Counted from the first letter of the stretch, positions 10,132 through 21,550 are shown. The stretch is 64,000 nt of DNA from Polaromonas sp. (GCF_029945685.1 NZ_JAQSDA010000020.1:174044-238043); one strand, 5' to 3'. The notes: generated by a model not told the origin, from the letters alone. Translations and numbers: made by a program.

Positions 10132-10890
10132 ATGTCCAAAGGTTATCGAATCACGGCGTCCACCGGTATCCACAAGGGAGACCGCGACTACCAGCAGGAC
10201 CAGGTGGCCCTGCTCAGCCATGCGCGCATCGCCGGGTGCATGCTCGGCATCGTGGCCGACGGGATGGGCGGGCGAAGTGGCGGGCGCAAGGCGTCCGACC
10301 AGGTCATGATGACGGCCAAACAACTGTTCGAGCGTTATGCCCCTGACACCGACGACGCTGTGGCCATGCTCAAACAGCTGGTGGAAGAAGCCCACACCGT
10401 GATCAAGCTCACGGCCATTTCCGCCGAACAGGAGCCACACAGCACGCTGGCAGCGTTTCTGATCAACCCCGGCGGCGACTGCCACTGGGTGCATGCCGGC
10501 GACTCGCGCATCTACCATTTTCGGGGCGCCAAGCTGGTCAAGCGGACCATCGACCATTCCTATGTCCAGACACTGGTGGACAAAGGCGAACTCACCGAGG
10601 AAGAGGCCAACGTGCATCCACAGTCCAACATCCTGATGGGATGCCTGGGCACCGAGGAAGTGCCGCCGGTGAGCCAGCACTACATTCCACAGCTGGGGCC
10701 GGGCGACTCACTGATCGCGTGCAGCGACGGTGTCTGGCATTATTTCAGTCCCAGTGAAATGGGCTCAGCCCTGTCCATGCTGTCACCTCGCGAAGCCACC
10801 GAATTCCTGATCCAGAAAGCACGCTCGCGTGCCCATGGCGGCGGCGACAACCTGTCGCTGGTCATCGTCAAGCTCGAGGCGCTGGCCTGA
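10132..10890 (+). CDS. PP2C-family serine/threonine protein phosphatase
   Basis: 252-aa cytoplasmic metal-dependent phosphatase. All family motifs are present: RDYQQD (residues 18-23), VADGMGG (41-47, with the metal-binding Asp43), GDSRIYHF (123-130), CSDGVWHY (Asp199) and GGGDNLSLV (Asp239). In bacteria such enzymes reverse Ser/Thr kinase signalling, for example with FHA proteins or type VI secretion, but no kinase lies nearby, so the substrate is unknown. It is convergent with the next gene with 13 bp between stops. Confidence 0.88.
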   Translation: MSKGYRITASTGIHKGDRDYQQDQVALLSHARIAGCMLGIVADGMGGRSGGRKASDQVMMTAKQLFERYAPDTDDAVAMLKQLVEEAHTVIKLTAISAEQEPHSTLAAFLINPGGDCHWVHAGDSRIYHFRGAKLVKRTIDHSYVQTLVDKGELTEEEANVHPQSNILMGCLGTEEVPPVSQHYIPQLGPGDSLIACSDGVWHYFSPSEMGSALSMLSPREATEFLIQKARSRAHGGGDNLSLVIVKLEALA

Positions 10891-10903
10891 ATCTGACTGA
10901 ACC

Positions 10904-11548
10904 TCAGCCGGGTCCAGGCAGGGGCTTGGCGGCCGGCTTGGTCTGTTCACGCAGCCTCTGCTCGCGGCTGGCTTTTCTCTCCTGCGCTTCCTGCTGCTTG
11001 TCCTTGTATATCTGGGCTTCTTTGGCGCTGGCGGCCTGCTTGTCCACACGCGCCTGGGCCCGCTGCTTCGCGCCCTGGTCCTTGCCCGCGGCCGTGGCCG
11101 CATTGGCTGCTTCGTTCTGCTGCAGATCGACGCGGTCGCTGGCTTTCTGGCGCGTGCGCTCTTCCCGGGCCTTGGTGTCTTCGAGCGCCTTGGCGCGACG
11201 CTCGGCGGCCTGCCGCTCGGCCTCGGGTGAGGATTTTTCCTCGATCTTGCGAACCTGCTCGGCTGCCTTTTGCCGGCGTTCCTGTTCATTGAGGGCGACT
11301 TCCCGCAATTTCAAATCGGCCATCGCTTCACGCCGCCTGGGTTTGATGGCGTTCAGGCAGCTGTTGACAAAAAACTTCTTGTAACAGGCGTCTTCTTCCG
11401 CATCAAATGCTGCCTCCAGCGTGGCGCGCTCGGTGTTGATGCGTTGCCGCTCCCGATCGGTGGCAGCCGACACCAGTTCATCCGGGGTCTGAGCACTTGA
11501 GGCAACACCCAGAGTGGAGAACAGCAAGAAAAGAAACAGTTTTTTCAT
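10904..11548 (-). CDS. Exported coiled-coil protein, unknown function
   Basis: 214 aa. A clear signal peptide (MKKLFLFLLFSTLGVASSAQ, cleavage after about residue 19) is followed by a highly charged Glu/Arg/Lys/Ala-rich region (residues 75-205) predicted to form a long coiled coil. Two cysteines near residues 55-65 (DACYKKFFVNSC) could form a periplasmic disulfide. I do not recognise a named family. Its ATG overlaps the stop of zapE by 4 bp, so it is co-translated with the cell-division ATPase gene upstream. That position hints at an envelope role, which is inference only. Confidence 0.7.
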   Translation of the reverse strand: MKKLFLFLLFSTLGVASSAQTPDELVSAATDRERQRINTERATLEAAFDAEEDACYKKFFVNSCLNAIKPRRREAMADLKLREVALNEQERRQKAAEQVRKIEEKSSPEAERQAAERRAKALEDTKAREERTRQKASDRVDLQQNEAANAATAAGKDQGAKQRAQARVDKQAASAKEAQIYKDKQQEAQERKASREQRLREQTKPAAKPLPGPG

Positions 11549-12642
11549 GTCAGGGTGGTATCCACATTTCTGCGCTCCAGTGCCAGGAACTCGGCAGACT
11601 GCATTTCATTGAGCCTGGACACCGTCCGGGGAAACTCGTGTGCCAGGGGACCTTCCGTGTACAACGCCTCAGGGGGGACTTCCGCCGACATGATGAGTTT
11701 GACGCGACGGTCGTAGAGGACATCGACCAGCCAGGTAAAACGCCTTGCTTCGGATGCCATGCGCACCGGCATGTGCGGCACATTGCTGAGCAGCACCGTG
11801 TGAAACTGGGTGGCGATTTCCAGGTAGTCATTTTGCGAACGTGGCCCGCCGCACAGGGTCTTGAAATCGAACCAGACGACGCCGCCCGCCTTGCGTCTGG
11901 CATGGATTTTCCGTGATTCGATGTGCAGCACCGGCGATTCGTCGTGAGACTCCGCCAGCCGCTGAAAAGTTTCCTCCATTTCCGCATCTGCCTGCGGCCC
12001 CAGCGGCGTGTGGTAGAGCCTGACCTGCTCGAGCGTGCGCCGGCGGTAGTCGGTCCCGTTGTCCACGCTGATCACCTCGAGGTTCTGCTTGAGCAGCGCA
12101 ATCGCCGGAAAAATGCGGTCGCGGTGCAGGCCATTCGGGTACAGGTCGTCAGGATGAAAATTGGAGGTGGTGACAAAACCCACGCCGTTGTCGAACAACG
12201 CCGCAAGAAGGCGGTGCAGGATCATCGCGTCGGTGATGTCGGCGACATGAAACTCGTCAAAACAGATGAGGCGGTAACGTTTGGAAATACGTTTACCCAG
12301 CTCGTCCAGCGGGTTGACCACACCCTGGAGGTCGCGCAGTTCACGGTGGACTTCGCGCATGAACTCGTGAAAATGCAGTCGCGTCTTGCGCTTGAGCGGA
12401 ACCGCGTTGTAGAAACAGTCCATCAGGAAGCTCTTGCCGCGCCCCACCCCACCATGCATGTAGACGCCCCGCGGAATCTCGGGCCGGTTGATCAGCTTCT
12501 TGAGCGGATTGGACCGTTTTTCCTTGAACGCGGCCCACTCGGTGGCGCAACGCTCCAGTGCATCCACCGCCCGCAACTGGGCAGGGTCACTGGTATAACC
12601 CCGCGTCTTCAGTTCAGACTCGTAATCCGAACGAACTGACAT
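11545..12642 (-). CDS. zapE: Cell division ATPase ZapE (AFG1-like)
   Basis: 365-aa AAA-related ATPase of the AFG1/ZapE family, which associates with the FtsZ ring. Walker A is GGVGRGKS at residues 64-71 and Walker B is CFDEFH (Asp129, Glu130). The family signature FVTTSNFHPDDLYPNGLHRD is also present. The start is ATG at 12642, giving the usual N-terminus MSVRSDYE; the longer in-frame ORF reads into lpd. It lies 23 bp downstream of the odhA-odhB-lpd operon and may be read through from it, an order seen in other Burkholderiales. Confidence 0.9.
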   Translation of the reverse strand: MSVRSDYESELKTRGYTSDPAQLRAVDALERCATEWAAFKEKRSNPLKKLINRPEIPRGVYMHGGVGRGKSFLMDCFYNAVPLKRKTRLHFHEFMREVHRELRDLQGVVNPLDELGKRISKRYRLICFDEFHVADITDAMILHRLLAALFDNGVGFVTTSNFHPDDLYPNGLHRDRIFPAIALLKQNLEVISVDNGTDYRRRTLEQVRLYHTPLGPQADAEMEETFQRLAESHDESPVLHIESRKIHARRKAGGVVWFDFKTLCGGPRSQNDYLEIATQFHTVLLSNVPHMPVRMASEARRFTWLVDVLYDRRVKLIMSAEVPPEALYTEGPLAHEFPRTVSRLNEMQSAEFLALERRNVDTTLT

Positions 12643-12665
12643 CGTCAAGGCTTCGATGCCGGAAA

Positions 12666-14093
12666 TCAGAAGTTCAACGTCCGCTTGTCGACGGCCAGCG
12701 CAGCCTCCTTGGTGGCCTCGCTGAGCGATGGATGGGCGTGGCAGATTCTCGCAATGTCCTCTGCACTGGCCCGGAATTCCATGGCCACCACGCATTCGGC
12801 AATCAGTTCGCTGGCGAAGGGTCCAACGATGTGTACGCCGAGAATTTCGTCGGTGGTGGCATCCGCCAGCATCTTCACCATGCCGGTGGTGTCACCGAGC
12901 GCCCGCGCACGCCCGTTGGCCATGAAGGGGAAGGTGCCGGCCTTGTAGGCCCGACCGGCCGCCTTCAGTTGCTCTTCGGTCTGACCCACCCACGCGATCT
13001 CAGGGTTGGTGTAAATCACCCACGGAATGGTATTGAAGTTGACATGGCCGTGCTGGCCGGCAATGCGCTCGGCCACCGCGACGCCCTCTTCCTCCGCCTT
13101 ATGCGCCAGCATGGGGCCGCGCACCACATCACCGACCGCCCAGACATTGGGTAGATTGGTTTTGCATTCCTCGTCGACCACGATGGCCCCGCGTTCGTCG
13201 AGCTTCAGGCCCACAACTTCCGGCGCCAGGCCAATGGTATTGGCGGTCCGGCCGATCGAGACAATCAGCTTGTCGACCTCAAGCGTCTGGGCCTCGCCCT
13301 TGGCGTTGGTCCAGGCGACGGACACGCCCTTTTTTCCGGATTTGATCTCGCCAACCTTGACGCCGAGCTCGATCTTCAGGCCCTGCTTGACAAAGGCCTT
13401 GTGCGCTTCCTTGGCAATTTGCTGATCGACGGCGCCCAGGAAGGTTGGCAGGCCTTCCAGAATGGTCACCTCGGCACCGAGGCGCCGCCAGACCGAGCCC
13501 ATTTCCAGGCCGATCACGCCGGAGCCGATGAGGCCCAGTTTTTTGGGCACGGCACCGATGCGCAGGGCGCCGTCGTTGGACAGAATGGTTTCCTCGTCGA
13601 AAGGAGCACCGGGCAAGGCGCGCGCATTCGACCCGGTGGCCACGATGACGTGTTTGCCAGAGATGGTTTCTTCGGCGGCGCCCGCCACCTTGATGTCATA
13701 AAGACCGTCCTTCGCCGCGACGAAAGAGCCCCGGCCATGGAAGAAGGTGACCTTGTTCTTCTTGAACAGGTAGACGATGCCGTCGTTGTTCTGCTTGACG
13801 ACCGTGTCCTTGCGCGCCAGCATTTTCGCGACGTCCAGGCCCAGTCCCTTGACCTCGATACCATGGTCGGCAAAGTGGTGAGCGGCATGGTCGTAGTGTT
13901 CGGACGATTGCAGCAAGGCCTTGGACGGAATGCAGCCGATGTTGGTGCAAGTACCACCCAGGGCCGGTCCGCCCTTGGCGTTTTTCCACTCGTCGATACA
14001 GGCGACGTTGAAACCCAGCTGGGCTGCGCGGATGGCGGCAATGTAGCCGCCGGGGCCGCCACCGATGACGATGACATCGAATTGTTTACTCAT
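12666..14093 (-). CDS. lpd: Dihydrolipoamide dehydrogenase, E3 of 2-oxoglutarate dehydrogenase
   Basis: 475-aa flavoprotein that reoxidises lipoamide with NAD+. It has the FAD-binding GGGPGGY (11-17), the redox-active disulfide GGTCTNIGCIPSK (Cys49, Cys54), a second Rossmann motif (GSGVIGLEMGSVW) and the C-terminal catalytic His in CHAHPSLSE. Unlike the PDH-linked E3 at 49981-51816 it has no lipoyl domain. It follows odhB in the same orientation after 120 bp occupied by a GC-rich palindromic repeat, so expression may be partly uncoupled from odhAB. Confidence 0.95.
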   Translation of the reverse strand: MSKQFDVIVIGGGPGGYIAAIRAAQLGFNVACIDEWKNAKGGPALGGTCTNIGCIPSKALLQSSEHYDHAAHHFADHGIEVKGLGLDVAKMLARKDTVVKQNNDGIVYLFKKNKVTFFHGRGSFVAAKDGLYDIKVAGAAEETISGKHVIVATGSNARALPGAPFDEETILSNDGALRIGAVPKKLGLIGSGVIGLEMGSVWRRLGAEVTILEGLPTFLGAVDQQIAKEAHKAFVKQGLKIELGVKVGEIKSGKKGVSVAWTNAKGEAQTLEVDKLIVSIGRTANTIGLAPEVVGLKLDERGAIVVDEECKTNLPNVWAVGDVVRGPMLAHKAEEEGVAVAERIAGQHGHVNFNTIPWVIYTNPEIAWVGQTEEQLKAAGRAYKAGTFPFMANGRARALGDTTGMVKMLADATTDEILGVHIVGPFASELIAECVVAMEFRASAEDIARICHAHPSLSEATKEAALAVDKRTLNF

Positions 14094-14130
14094 GCAAAAC
14101 TCCTTTGCCCCACGTGATGGGACGTTTCGG

Positions 14131-14215
14131 GAGACACCGCGGAACCGGCTCTGCCGGGCCGCTGGTGTCGCCCCCTTGAGGGGGAGGCGGCCGAAGGCCG
14201 CTTCGGGGGTGTCTC
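14131..14215 (-). repeat. GC-rich palindromic element between odhB and lpd
   Basis: An 85-bp unit bounded by the inverted repeat GAGACACC / GGTGTCTC, with internal palindromes CCCCCTTGAGGGGG (14171-14184) and GCGGCCGAAGGCCGC. On the coding strand it begins within the TGA stop codon of odhB. The same habit of abutting a stop codon is seen for the related elements after aceF and over the end of folD. It can fold into strong RNA hairpins between odhB and lpd and may stabilise or attenuate the transcript. Confidence 0.65.
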
Positions 14216-15491
14216 AAATATCAAACAGCAGGCGTGCCGGGTCTTCCAGCGCTTCCTTCATCGCCACCAGGCCGAGCACGGCTTCGCGGCCGTCGATGAT
14301 GCGGTGGTCGTAACTCATGGCGAGGTAGTTCATCGGGCGGATCACGATCTGGCCGTTCTCTACCACCGCGCGGTCCTTGGTCGCATGCACGCCCAGGATG
14401 GCCGACTGGGGCGGGTTGATGATCGGGGTGGACAACATGGAGCCGAAGGTGCCGCCGTTGGAGATCGAGAAGGTGCCACCGGTCATGTCCTCGATGCCGA
14501 GCTTGCCGTCCTGGGCCTTCTTGCCGAACTCGGCGATTTTCTTTTCAATTTCGGCAAAACTCATCTGGTCGGCATTGCGCAGAATGGGCACCACCAGGCC
14601 ACGCGGCGAACCGACGGCGATGCCGATGTCGAAATAGCCGTGGTACACGATGTCATTGCCATCCACCGACGCGTTGATCACCGGGAATTTTTTCAGCGCA
14701 TGCACGGCGGCTTTCACAAAGAAACTCATGAAGCCGATCTTCACGCCGTGTTCCTTGGTGAACTGGTCCTGGAACTTCTTGCGCATTTCCATCACCGGCG
14801 CCATGTTGACCTCGTTGAAGGTGGTCAGGATGGCGTTGGTCGACTGCGATTGCAGCAGGCGCTCGGCAATACGGGCGCGCAGGCGGCTCATGGGCACGCG
14901 CTGCTCGGGCCGGTCGCGCAGGTCGCTGACCCTGGCCGGCGCCGCCACTTGAGGCAAGGAAGTGGCCGGAACCCCCGTGGGTATTGCGCTGGCAGCTACG
15001 GATTTGGGAGCAACTGGCGTACCACCGGCGACCGCACCTAGCACGTCGCCCTTGGTGACGCGGCCATCCTTGCCGGTCCCGGGCACCGAGCCGGAAGCCA
15101 GCTGGTTGTCCGCCATCAGCTTGGCGGCGGCAGGCATGGGCACACCGGCCATGCTGCCGGCGGCCGCGGTCGGTGCGGCGGCGGGGCTCGCTGCAACGGC
15201 GGCCACAGGTGCTGCTGCTGCCGCAGCGGGCGCCGCGGCAGCAGCCTTGCCTGCGGTGTCGATCCTGGCGATCAGCTGTTCGGCCGTGACCGTGCCGCCG
15301 TCGGCGACCAGGATTTCGGCCAGGACACCGGCGGCGGGCGCGGGCACTTCCAGCACCACCTTGTCGGTTTCGATCTCGATCAGGATTTCGTCGATGGCGA
15401 TGGCGTCGCCGACTTTTTTCTTCCACTGCAGCATGGTGGCTTCTGCCACGGATTCGGACAACTGCGGGACCTTGACTTCTACGATAGCCAT
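14214..15491 (-). CDS. odhB: Dihydrolipoamide succinyltransferase, E2 of 2-oxoglutarate dehydrogenase
   Basis: 425-aa E2 core protein. One lipoyl domain (1-77) carries the lipoate on Lys44 (ETDKVVLEV). An Ala/Pro-rich linker follows, then a peripheral-subunit-binding domain (about 118-155, [11 protein letters not shown]...[11 protein letters not shown]), a second linker, and the catalytic domain with the active site [13 protein letters not shown] near the C-terminus. The second linker, codons 161-181, coincides exactly with a copy of the 63-bp dispersed repeat. It lies 54 bp after odhA and forms the usual odhA-odhB-lpd operon. Confidence 0.96.
   Translation of the reverse strand: MAIVEVKVPQLSESVAEATMLQWKKKVGDAIAIDEILIEIETDKVVLEVPAPAAGVLAEILVADGGTVTAEQLIARIDTAGKAAAAAPAAAAAAPVAAVAASPAAAPTAAAGSMAGVPMPAAAKLMADNQLASGSVPGTGKDGRVTKGDVLGAVAGGTPVAPKSVAASAIPTGVPATSLPQVAAPARVSDLRDRPEQRVPMSRLRARIAERLLQSQSTNAILTTFNEVNMAPVMEMRKKFQDQFTKEHGVKIGFMSFFVKAAVHALKKFPVINASVDGNDIVYHGYFDIGIAVGSPRGLVVPILRNADQMSFAEIEKKIAEFGKKAQDGKLGIEDMTGGTFSISNGGTFGSMLSTPIINPPQSAILGVHATKDRAVVENGQIVIRPMNYLAMSYDHRIIDGREAVLGLVAMKEALEDPARLLFDI
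14949..15011 (-). repeat. 63-bp dispersed repeat, in-frame copy in odhB linker
   Basis: Reads 5'-3' on the minus strand from GCTCCC to CTCAA, with the core GTAGCTGCCAGCGC and GGGGTTCCGGCC. It spans exactly codons 161-181 of odhB, in the Ala/Pro-rich linker before the catalytic domain. This is the only copy lying in sense orientation relative to a dehydrogenase gene. Confidence 0.75.
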
Positions 15492-15545
15492 TTGAATTCT
15501 TTCGGGTTGTGGGTTCGATGGGGTGCGCCGTCGGGCGCAGCCTTC

Positions 15546-18425
15546 TTATTTGGTCAGGACAAAGCCCTTGAGCTTGCCGAAGGCGCCGTCGACCAGCGCT
15601 TTTTGCTGCTCCTGGTGCAGGTGCGAATAACCCACGGCCGGGGACGCCGAAGCCGCACGGCCCGAGTAACCGAGCTTCTGGCCTTCGGCCATGTTTTCAT
15701 GAATGTAGTGCTGCACAAAGAACCACGCGCCCTGGTTTTGCGGCTCGTCCTGACACCAGACAATGTCGGAGGCATTCGGGTACTTTTTCAGCTCGGCTGC
15801 AAAAGCCTTGTGCGGGAAGGGATAGAGCTGCTCTACACGCAGGAGGGCGACGTCGTCGACGCCCTTCTCCTCACGCTTTTTGGCCAGGTCGTAGTAGACC
15901 TTGCCCGAACAGGCGACCACACGTTTGACCTTGTCGGCCTTGAGCCCGCCACTGTCGGGGATCACTGTCTGGAAACCGCCTTTGGTGAACTCTGAAAGTG
16001 GAGAGGTGGCGTCCTTGTTGCGCAGCAAGGACTTGGGCGTCATGATGATCAGCGGCTTGCGCAGGTTGCGCACCATCTGGCGGCGCAACACGTGGAAAAT
16101 CTGGCTGGCCGTGGTCGGCTGGACCACCTGCATGTTGGTGTCGGCCGACAGCTGCATGAAACGCTCCAGGCGCGCCGAGCTGTGCTCCGGCCCCTGGCCT
16201 TCGTAACCGTGCGGCAACATCAGCGTGATGCCGTTGACACGGCCCCACTTGACCTCGCCCGAGGCGATGAACTGGTCGATCACGACCTGCGCGCCGTTGG
16301 CGAAGTCGCCGAACTGGGCTTCCCAGATGACCAGCGTGTTGGGATCGTTGGAGGCATAGCCGTATTCGAAGGCCAGCACCGCCTCTTCCGACAGGATGGA
16401 GTCGATCACGACAAACGGGGCCTGGTTATCGGCCACGTTTTGCAGCGGCACATAGGTGCCGGTGTCCCACTTCTCACGGCTCTGGTCATGAATCACCGAG
16501 TGCCGGTGGGTGAAGGTGCCGCGCCCGCAGTCCTCACCGGACAGGCGCACCGGGTAGCCACTGGCCACCAGCGAGGCCAGCGCCATGTGTTCACCCATGC
16601 CCCAGTCCACCGGTATGTCGCCGCGGCCCATCGCTGCGCGGTCGTCGTACACCTTCTTGACGAGCTGGTGGGCTGTCACCGTTGGCGGAATGGTGCTGAT
16701 CTTTTCGGACAGGCGTTTCCACTCGGCCATCGGAATGGCAGTGTCGCCGGCGTCGGTCCACTTCTTGCCCAGGTAAGGGCTCCAGTCCACCGCGTACTTG
16801 CTCTTGAAGTTGGTGATCACCGGGTCAAAAGTGCTTTTGCCCGCATCCAGCGCGGCGCGCACGGCCTTGACCATGTCGTCACCCAGCGTCTCGCCCATGC
16901 CTTGCGCTGCCAGCTTGTCGGCGTACAGCTTGCGGGTACCGGGGTGCTGCGCAATTTTTTTGTACATCAACGGCTGCGTTAGCGCCGGCGTGTCCTGCTC
17001 GTTGTGACCCAGTTTGCGGAAACAGATGATGTCCACCACGACGTCTTTCTGGAACTCCATGCGGAACTCGAGCGCGAGCTGGGTTGCCAGCACCACGGCC
17101 TCCGGGTCGTCGCCGTTGACGTGCAGCACGGGCGCCTCGATCATCTTGACGACGTCGGTGCAGTACAGGGTGGAGCGGCTGTCGCGCGGGTCGCTGGTGG
17201 TGAAACCGATCTGGTTATTGATCACGATGTGCACCGTGCCGCCGGTGGAATAACCGCGGGTCTCGGCCAGCGCCAGCGTTTCCATGACCACGCCCTGCCC
17301 GGCAAACGCCGCATCGCCGTGCACCAGCACGGGCAACACCTGCAGGCCCTTGGGGTCGGCGCGGCGGTCCATGCGGGCACGCACCGAGCCTTCAACCACC
17401 GGGTTGACGATTTCGAGGTGCGAGGGATTAAACGCCAGGCTCAGGTGCACCGGTCCACCAGGGGTGGTGACGTCGGAACTGAAACCCTGGTGGTATTTGA
17501 CGTCGCCGCTGGGCAGGTCTTCGGGAGCGGTGTGCTCGAACTCGGCAAACAGATCGGCCGGCACCTTGCCCAGCGAGTTGACCAGCACGTTCAGGCGTCC
17601 GCGATGGGCCATGCCGATCACGATTTCCTGCACGCCGATGCTGCCGCCGCGCTGGATCAGCTCGTCCATGCTGGCGATAAAGCTTTCGCCGCCTTCGAGC
17701 GAGAAGCGCTTCTGCCCGACATATTTGGTGTGAAGGAAACGCTCCAGGCCTTCCGCCGCCGACAGGCGGTCCAGGATGTGGCGCTTTTTTTCCGGTGTGA
17801 AGTTGGGCTTGCTGCGGATCGCTTCGAGCTTTTGCTGCCACCAGCGCTTCTGGTTCTGGTCAGTCATGTACATGTACTCGGCACCGATGGTGCCGCAGTA
17901 GGTCTCGCGCAGCGCATTGAGCAGCTCGCGCAGGCTCATGGTTTCCTTGCCGAAGAAGGTGTTGCTGGTGTTGAACACCGCTTCCTGGTCGGCATCGGTG
18001 AACCCGTAGAAAGACGGGTCGAGCTCGGGAATGTTGTCGCGCTCGGTGCGTTTGAGGGGATCCAGGTCGGCCCAGCGGGCACCGACGTTGCGGTAGGCAG
18101 CAATCAGCTGCTGGACGGCGGTGCGTTTGCGGCCCCACTCGGAGTCGGCGGTGGAAGCACCCACCACACGGGTCACGCCCTGCTTGGCGCGTTCAGCAAA
18201 GGCGTTGACGACCGGCAGGTGCGGCACGTCTTTGGCATTGCTGCCGTCAACGGCGGGCACATGCTGCAGGGCGTCGAAATACTCGCGCCAGTTGTCGGGC
18301 ACGCTGCCGGGGTTGGCCAGGTAGTTTTCGTACATCTCTTCGACATAAGGCGCATTGCCGCCGAAGAGATAGGTGTTGCCTTGATAGGCAGAATAGACGG
18401 AAGATGCCGCCGCGCTTGAACTCAT
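15546..18425 (-). CDS. odhA: 2-oxoglutarate dehydrogenase E1 component
   Basis: 959-aa thiamine-diphosphate enzyme (sucA/odhA) that decarboxylates 2-oxoglutarate in the TCA cycle. Landmarks are the N-terminal binding segment YLFGGNAPYVEEMYENYLANPGSVP, the ThDP/metal-binding region with GHNEQDTPALTQP, and MAHRGRLNVLVN. The ATG at 18425 is preceded by an AACGGAGGTCA ribosome site. It is the first gene of odhA-odhB-lpd and its promoter must lie in the 366-bp gap shared with the divergent Slam-like gene. Confidence 0.96.
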   Translation of the reverse strand: MSSSAAASSVYSAYQGNTYLFGGNAPYVEEMYENYLANPGSVPDNWREYFDALQHVPAVDGSNAKDVPHLPVVNAFAERAKQGVTRVVGASTADSEWGRKRTAVQQLIAAYRNVGARWADLDPLKRTERDNIPELDPSFYGFTDADQEAVFNTSNTFFGKETMSLRELLNALRETYCGTIGAEYMYMTDQNQKRWWQQKLEAIRSKPNFTPEKKRHILDRLSAAEGLERFLHTKYVGQKRFSLEGGESFIASMDELIQRGGSIGVQEIVIGMAHRGRLNVLVNSLGKVPADLFAEFEHTAPEDLPSGDVKYHQGFSSDVTTPGGPVHLSLAFNPSHLEIVNPVVEGSVRARMDRRADPKGLQVLPVLVHGDAAFAGQGVVMETLALAETRGYSTGGTVHIVINNQIGFTTSDPRDSRSTLYCTDVVKMIEAPVLHVNGDDPEAVVLATQLALEFRMEFQKDVVVDIICFRKLGHNEQDTPALTQPLMYKKIAQHPGTRKLYADKLAAQGMGETLGDDMVKAVRAALDAGKSTFDPVITNFKSKYAVDWSPYLGKKWTDAGDTAIPMAEWKRLSEKISTIPPTVTAHQLVKKVYDDRAAMGRGDIPVDWGMGEHMALASLVASGYPVRLSGEDCGRGTFTHRHSVIHDQSREKWDTGTYVPLQNVADNQAPFVVIDSILSEEAVLAFEYGYASNDPNTLVIWEAQFGDFANGAQVVIDQFIASGEVKWGRVNGITLMLPHGYEGQGPEHSSARLERFMQLSADTNMQVVQPTTASQIFHVLRRQMVRNLRKPLIIMTPKSLLRNKDATSPLSEFTKGGFQTVIPDSGGLKADKVKRVVACSGKVYYDLAKKREEKGVDDVALLRVEQLYPFPHKAFAAELKKYPNASDIVWCQDEPQNQGAWFFVQHYIHENMAEGQKLGYSGRAASASPAVGYSHLHQEQQKALVDGAFGKLKGFVLTK

Positions 18426-18791
18426 TACGCTGACCTCCGTTTCCCTTGAGGAAACATTAGCTGGCCACAACGGGTGTGGCTGGTTGATTAACCTTCCGCA
18501 ACACGGCTGGACCGATTAGCGGATGCGACTGTGGCAAGGAAGGGCCTTCAGAAACAGGCTCCATTGTGCCACCGAATGACAAAATGACGAAAACCGGACC
18601 GATCCGCGGGTGCCCGGGTTTTGTCATGAATCTGTCAATTGACAGCTGGAACGAAGCCGACGCGCACCAGGCCCGGTCGGGATACCGACGCAACGGCCAG
18701 CGTGGATAAAGTCACTGTAATAAATGCTCCTTTTGTGCTACTACGTGATATAAAACCATTGGCATCCAGTGGCTTTTTTGGGCGGGTTGTT
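18426..18791 (+). other. Intergenic region between divergent odhA and Slam-like gene
   Basis: 366 bp without a supported gene. The odhA side has a strong ribosome site. The middle is moderately AT-rich. The right end carries AT-rich stretches (GATATAAAA around 18749-18757, TAATAAATG around 18718-18726) that could hold a promoter for the Slam-like gene. An ATG at 18639 opens the downstream frame but gives a 51-residue extension with no family resemblance in front of the signal peptide, so I treat it as non-coding. Confidence 0.5.
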
Positions 18792-20120
18792 ATGTCCTTC
18801 AAACGATTCTTTTTCCAGATGTCTGCCGCCTGGCTTGCTGCAGTGTTCTCCTGCGCCGCGTATGCAGAGGCAGATGCACTGGTTCGTGAATCACTGGCGC
18901 TGGTCGAGCAGGGCAAGGCGCAGCAGGCGTTTGACCAGCTCGCCACGGCAGAAGCCTCACGTGCGGGTGATCCTGACTTTGATACCGTTCTTGGCATTGC
19001 CGCCAACGACACCGGCCAGTTCACCCGCGCCGTGTTTGCGCTCGAACGCGTCCTGACTGTCCAGCCGGGCAACTCGCGGGCCCGCGCCGAATTGGGGCGC
19101 GCCCTGTTTTCCCTGGGCGATAACCAGGCGGCGCGCCAGGTGCTGCAGGAAACAAAACGCGACGACATTCCACCTGAAGCCGCCCGAAAGATTGACGAGT
19201 TCCTGCAGGCCATTGACCGCAACGAGGAAGCCGCACGTTCGTCGATCAGGGGCTACCTTGAGGGCAGCATCGGCAGCGACAGCAACATCAACAGCGGCCC
19301 GGGCAATGCGAACGTCGCGGTCCCCTCGCTTGGCGGATTGGTTCTGACCCTGAGTCCCACCAGCGTCAAGCTCAAGGACTCCTTTTACAGCGTGAGCGCC
19401 GGCGTCTCGGGGCGTTTTGTGATTGATCCGCGCCTGTCCCTGATTGCCAGCGCTTCGGGCAACTACCGCTTCAACAACGACTACAACGACTTCGACACCA
19501 ACCAGTTCGATATAAGCGCCGGCGCCAGTTACAAGGTCGGCAAAGACGAATACACGGCCGCAGCGCAGGTCGGCACCTTCTCCGCCGACAACCGCGGCGT
19601 GAGGGACCAACGCGGCGTGGTCGGGGAATGGACCCACCGACCTGATGCGGCCAGTCAGTGGACCAGCTACCTGCAGATGTCCACCTTGCGTTATCCGGGC
19701 CAGAGTCTGCGCGACGCCGAACGATATGTGCTGGGCACCTCTTACGCCAGGGCATTTCGCGCAGGCTTGCTGGCCTTCGGCGGCGTGTATGCGGGCACCG
19801 AGAACGAGCGCGCCGCCAACGTTCCCCATCTCGGGCATCGTCTGGCCGGGCTGCGCGCCGGCTTGCAGCAAACCGTCAATGCCGACGTGGACGTGTTTGG
19901 CAATGCAGGTTACGAGGAGCGGCGCTACGGCGGCGCCGACCCCCTGTTCCTGGTCACCCGCCGCGACAAGCAAACCAGTCTCAACCTCGGGCTGACCTGG
20001 GTCCCCTTTGTGAACTGGCGTGTCACGCCGCAGTGGTCGCTGCTCCGGACGGACTCCAACATCGCCATTTCGGACTTCAGCAAACGTGTTTTCTCCGTGA
20101 CAGTGCGCAGGGACTTTTAA
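18792..20120 (+). CDS. TPR plus beta-barrel outer membrane protein, Slam (type XI secretion)-like
   Basis: 442 aa. A signal peptide (MSFKRFFFQMSAAWLAAVFSCAAYA) is followed by about 125 residues of TPR-like helices, with ALVRESLALVEQGKAQQAFDQL and RARAELGRALFSLGDNQAARQVL. From about residue 165 to the end the sequence alternates short amphipathic beta-strands with polar turns, and it ends in Phe (VTVRRDF), as outer-membrane barrels do. This TPR-then-barrel layout and length match the surface lipoprotein assembly modifier (Slam, DUF560) family, which exports proteins carrying TbpB-like barrels across the outer membrane. The next gene, 38 bp downstream, ends in what looks like such a domain. An alternative is a TPR-containing porin or polysaccharide-export barrel. 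The family call is inference from layout; no search was run. Confidence 0.65.
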   Translation: MSFKRFFFQMSAAWLAAVFSCAAYAEADALVRESLALVEQGKAQQAFDQLATAEASRAGDPDFDTVLGIAANDTGQFTRAVFALERVLTVQPGNSRARAELGRALFSLGDNQAARQVLQETKRDDIPPEAARKIDEFLQAIDRNEEAARSSIRGYLEGSIGSDSNINSGPGNANVAVPSLGGLVLTLSPTSVKLKDSFYSVSAGVSGRFVIDPRLSLIASASGNYRFNNDYNDFDTNQFDISAGASYKVGKDEYTAAAQVGTFSADNRGVRDQRGVVGEWTHRPDAASQWTSYLQMSTLRYPGQSLRDAERYVLGTSYARAFRAGLLAFGGVYAGTENERAANVPHLGHRLAGLRAGLQQTVNADVDVFGNAGYEERRYGGADPLFLVTRRDKQTSLNLGLTWVPFVNWRVTPQWSLLRTDSNIAISDFSKRVFSVTVRRDF

Positions 20121-20158
20121 TCACTCCGATCTTCGCAAAGGCCTTCGAGGTTCGCACC

Positions 20159-21550
<1,392 letters not shown>

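Noticed and set aside
17004..18419. 471-codon open frame antisense to odhA
   Set aside because: Same GC-driven shadow effect; the odhA reading on the opposite strand is unambiguous.
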